IMG/VR virus record: IMGVR_UViG_3300025860_000056
Location: 1 to 29,776 of that record
Direction: 5' to 3' (one strand)
Length of the DNA: 29,776 nt
Origin: a virus
The position numbers were made by a program, and so were the translations under genes. Below, piece after piece: positions 28,288 through 29,776 of this stretch; position 1 is the stretch's first letter; every line of letters begins with the position of its first letter. Below the pieces are notes generated by a model. It had not been told where the DNA came from, searched no databases, and worked only from the letters and a program-made list of their open reading frames with translations.

Positions 28288-28988
28288 TTGATCTAATACA
28301 TGGCGATTGTCTTGAGAAGATGCAAGACATTGAAAGCGGTTCTGTTGATATGGTTTTGACCGATCCACCTTATGGAACTACGGCTTGCAAGTGGGATTCA
28401 ATTATACCTTTGGAGCCTATGTGGGAGCAGTTAAAGAGGGTTATTAAACCGAATGGGGCTATTGTTTTGATGGCTCAAACTCCTTTTGATAAGGTTTTAG
28501 GTGCATCTAATATAAGATCTATGAAATACGAATGGATATGGGCAAAGCCTCAAGGAACAGGACACTTAAATGCAAAGAAAATGCCTCTAAAGTGTACGGA
28601 GAATGCCCTAGTATTTTATGATAGACCGCCAACATATAACCCGCAAATGAGAAAAGGCTTTAAGCCTTACAGATGCAAAAGTGGAAGGCAGTCAGAGAAT
28701 TATGGGGATCAAGTTAGTGTTGAAACAGTAAGCGATGGAGAGAGATATCCATTAAACTTAATAGAATTTAATAAAGATAAAGACAAAGAGCACCCCACCC
28801 AAAAACCAGTAGCACTAATGGAATACCTAATCAAGACCTACACCAACGAAGGCGAAACCGTCTTAGATTTCACAATGGGAAGCGGTACAACAGGCGTAGC
28901 TTGCAAGAACTTAAACCGATCATTCATTGGAATTGAGATGGACGATAAGTATTTTGAGATTGCTAAGAATCGTATTGAGTCAGCCTAA
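28284..28988 (+). CDS. beta-class DNA methyltransferase inserted in head gene cluster
   Basis: This 234-residue enzyme starts with TTG (28284) in TTGA overlap with the portal stop. The early segment LIHGDCLEKM is needed by the fold and no ATG occurs before residue 13. DPPYG is at 27-31 and the AdoMet motif FTMGSGTT at 196-203, so it is beta-class like the other methyltransferase; HPTQKP lies between them. It probably methylates phage DNA at a second sequence. No restriction partner is present. Its place between portal and MuF-like head genes is unusual and suggests insertion by homologous or illegitimate recombination. Confidence 0.86.
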   Translation: MIDLIHGDCLEKMQDIESGSVDMVLTDPPYGTTACKWDSIIPLEPMWEQLKRVIKPNGAIVLMAQTPFDKVLGASNIRSMKYEWIWAKPQGTGHLNAKKMPLKCTENALVFYDRPPTYNPQMRKGFKPYRCKSGRQSENYGDQVSVETVSDGERYPLNLIEFNKDKDKEHPTQKPVALMEYLIKTYTNEGETVLDFTMGSGTTGVACKNLNRSFIGIEMDDKYFEIAKNRIESA

Positions 28989-28990
28989 GA

Positions 28991-29761
28991 ATGGCGAAGA
29001 GAACACAGGCGAGGAATAGAAGACGACAACTTCGTGAAATCAATCAGATAGATGCGATGGAACGAAGACTTGAACGTGCGGCAATGCCTAAAATTAGGCG
29101 TGAGTTAAATATTATTGCTCGTGATGCTTTGAGCGCCTACCGTATTGGAGGCCAAAGAAATGCAGAGCTGACGATTGATGGAAGCGAACAGAAACTAAGT
29201 GAAGTATTAGAAGCGGTTTATAAGCGCACTATTAAAGAGACTGAGAAAGTCCTCAAGCAGAACTACCCTAAAGATACTAAGAAAGTCGAGCAGGTTAGAC
29301 GAGAGCTAGAGCGTAACTTTAAAAGACAGGCTCAAGTGGCATCAAAGCAAATCAGCGCAAGCACTAAAAGACAAATTGATAAAGTAGTCAAGAAAGGTTA
29401 TGAGGACAAGCTTAGCGATGCCGATATTCAAAAGAAGCTAGAAAAGAAAATAGGGAAGAACGGATATAGAGGCAAGATAATCAGTGAAGTTGAGATTGGG
29501 TCTGTCACTGCTGAAGGTCGAGACAAGTTAAGTAAAAAAGTATATGATAAAGACTCTAGAAAAATGTGGGTGACTTATCGAGACAGTAAGGTGAGAGATG
29601 CGCACCAGCACGCTGAAGGCCAGACCGTTGATATTAATGAACGCTTTGTATTGCGTGGCAAAAGAACAGAACGAACACCTTACCCAAGATGGCGAGGGTT
29701 AAGTGCGGCTCAAAGAGTGAACTGCCGATGTAAAATGATATTCTTAAAGGATGGGGAATAA
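28991..29761 (+). CDS. head morphogenesis protein (SPP1 gp7 / Mu F-like)
   Basis: This 256-residue protein has a long basic helical N-terminal region and a C-terminal Mu F domain: MWVTYRDSKVRDAHQHAEG, a later PRWRGLSAAQRVNCRCKMIF. The conserved Arg-Asp-x-His and the Cys-Arg-Cys end are the hallmarks of minor head proteins that enter the capsid with the portal. It follows the portal except for the inserted methyltransferase. The ATG lies two bases after the methyltransferase stop. Confidence 0.85.
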   Translation: MAKRTQARNRRRQLREINQIDAMERRLERAAMPKIRRELNIIARDALSAYRIGGQRNAELTIDGSEQKLSEVLEAVYKRTIKETEKVLKQNYPKDTKKVEQVRRELERNFKRQAQVASKQISASTKRQIDKVVKKGYEDKLSDADIQKKLEKKIGKNGYRGKIISEVEIGSVTAEGRDKLSKKVYDKDSRKMWVTYRDSKVRDAHQHAEGQTVDINERFVLRGKRTERTPYPRWRGLSAAQRVNCRCKMIFLKDGE

Positions 29762-29762
29762 T

Positions 29763-29776
29763 TGGCGGCAACAATC
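29763..29776 (+). CDS. possible start of next gene (cut by window end)
   Basis: After the MuF-like stop, TTG at 29763 begins the frame Met-Ala-Ala-Thr-Ile with GGATGGGG about seven bases upstream, resembling other TTG starts here. Only five codons are visible, so product and even coding status are uncertain; a capsid-cluster gene would be expected. Confidence 0.25.

Noticed and set aside
1-29776. tRNA genes, integrase, lysogeny repressor, endolysin, RNA polymerase
   Set aside because: Looked for and not found by eye. Absence from this window does not prove absence from the genome.

Overview
The window is most of a tailed double-stranded DNA phage genome of the siphovirus type. It carries a tail tube, tail-assembly chaperones, tape measure and tail tip on one side, and terminase, an HK97-like portal and a MuF-like head protein on the other. 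No contractile sheath gene is seen. The DNA is AT-rich, genes are packed with ATGA-type overlaps, and Shine-Dalgarno sites are often AAGGAG. A lipoprotein-type signal, an SSB-like acidic tail and a spanin-like lysis gene suggest a Gram-negative host. The host itself cannot be named from the sequence. No integrase, tRNA or CRISPR array was found, nor a recognisable cI-type repressor, endolysin or RNA polymerase. Prohead protease, major capsid and head-tail connector genes are also absent. They would be expected between the right end and the left end if the genome is circularly permuted or the window is cut from a longer map.

Layout. (1) 1-10486, plus strand, late genes: tail tube end, chaperone pair with a probable -1 frameshift (A AAA AAG at 631-637), tape measure, tail tip and hub (with a four-cysteine Fe-S-like motif), a glycine-rich adhesin, small fibre-associated proteins, a six-repeat kelch-like fibre, a cassette of unknown function containing a CheY-like receiver protein, and a likely lysis cluster of a holin-like protein, a 30-residue membrane peptide and a lipoprotein/u-spanin candidate. 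(2) 10461-18100, minus strand, early/middle genes: more than twenty mostly tiny genes, many coupled by 4-base overlaps, around a recombination set (PD-(D/E)XK exonuclease, Sak4-like ATPase, SSB-like protein). The block also holds a prohibitin-like membrane protein, an MazG-fold nucleotide hydrolase-like protein, a ribbon-helix-helix regulator, zinc ribbons and a striking (Tyr/Ser/Asp)-Gly dipeptide-repeat protein encoded by a hexanucleotide array. (3) 18239-24174, plus strand, replication: HTH protein, TOPRIM primase-helicase, an AT-rich intergenic region with repeated GTAAC sites (origin candidate), SF2 helicase, VRR-NUC nuclease and small genes. (4) 24257-29776, plus strand, modification and packaging: ParB-methyltransferase fusion, small and large terminase, portal, a second methyltransferase inserted within the head cluster, and the MuF-like protein.

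The two rightward arms and the leftward block meet convergently at 10461-10486, where the genes overlap at their 3' ends. They diverge at 18101-18238, the probable main early control region. A G/C-rich element next to a TATA-like box recurs upstream of several leftward ribosome sites and may be a phage-specific promoter or operator. The least explained parts are the receiver-domain cassette (7958-9500), the XG-repeat protein next to the SSB gene, and the repeated leftward control element.
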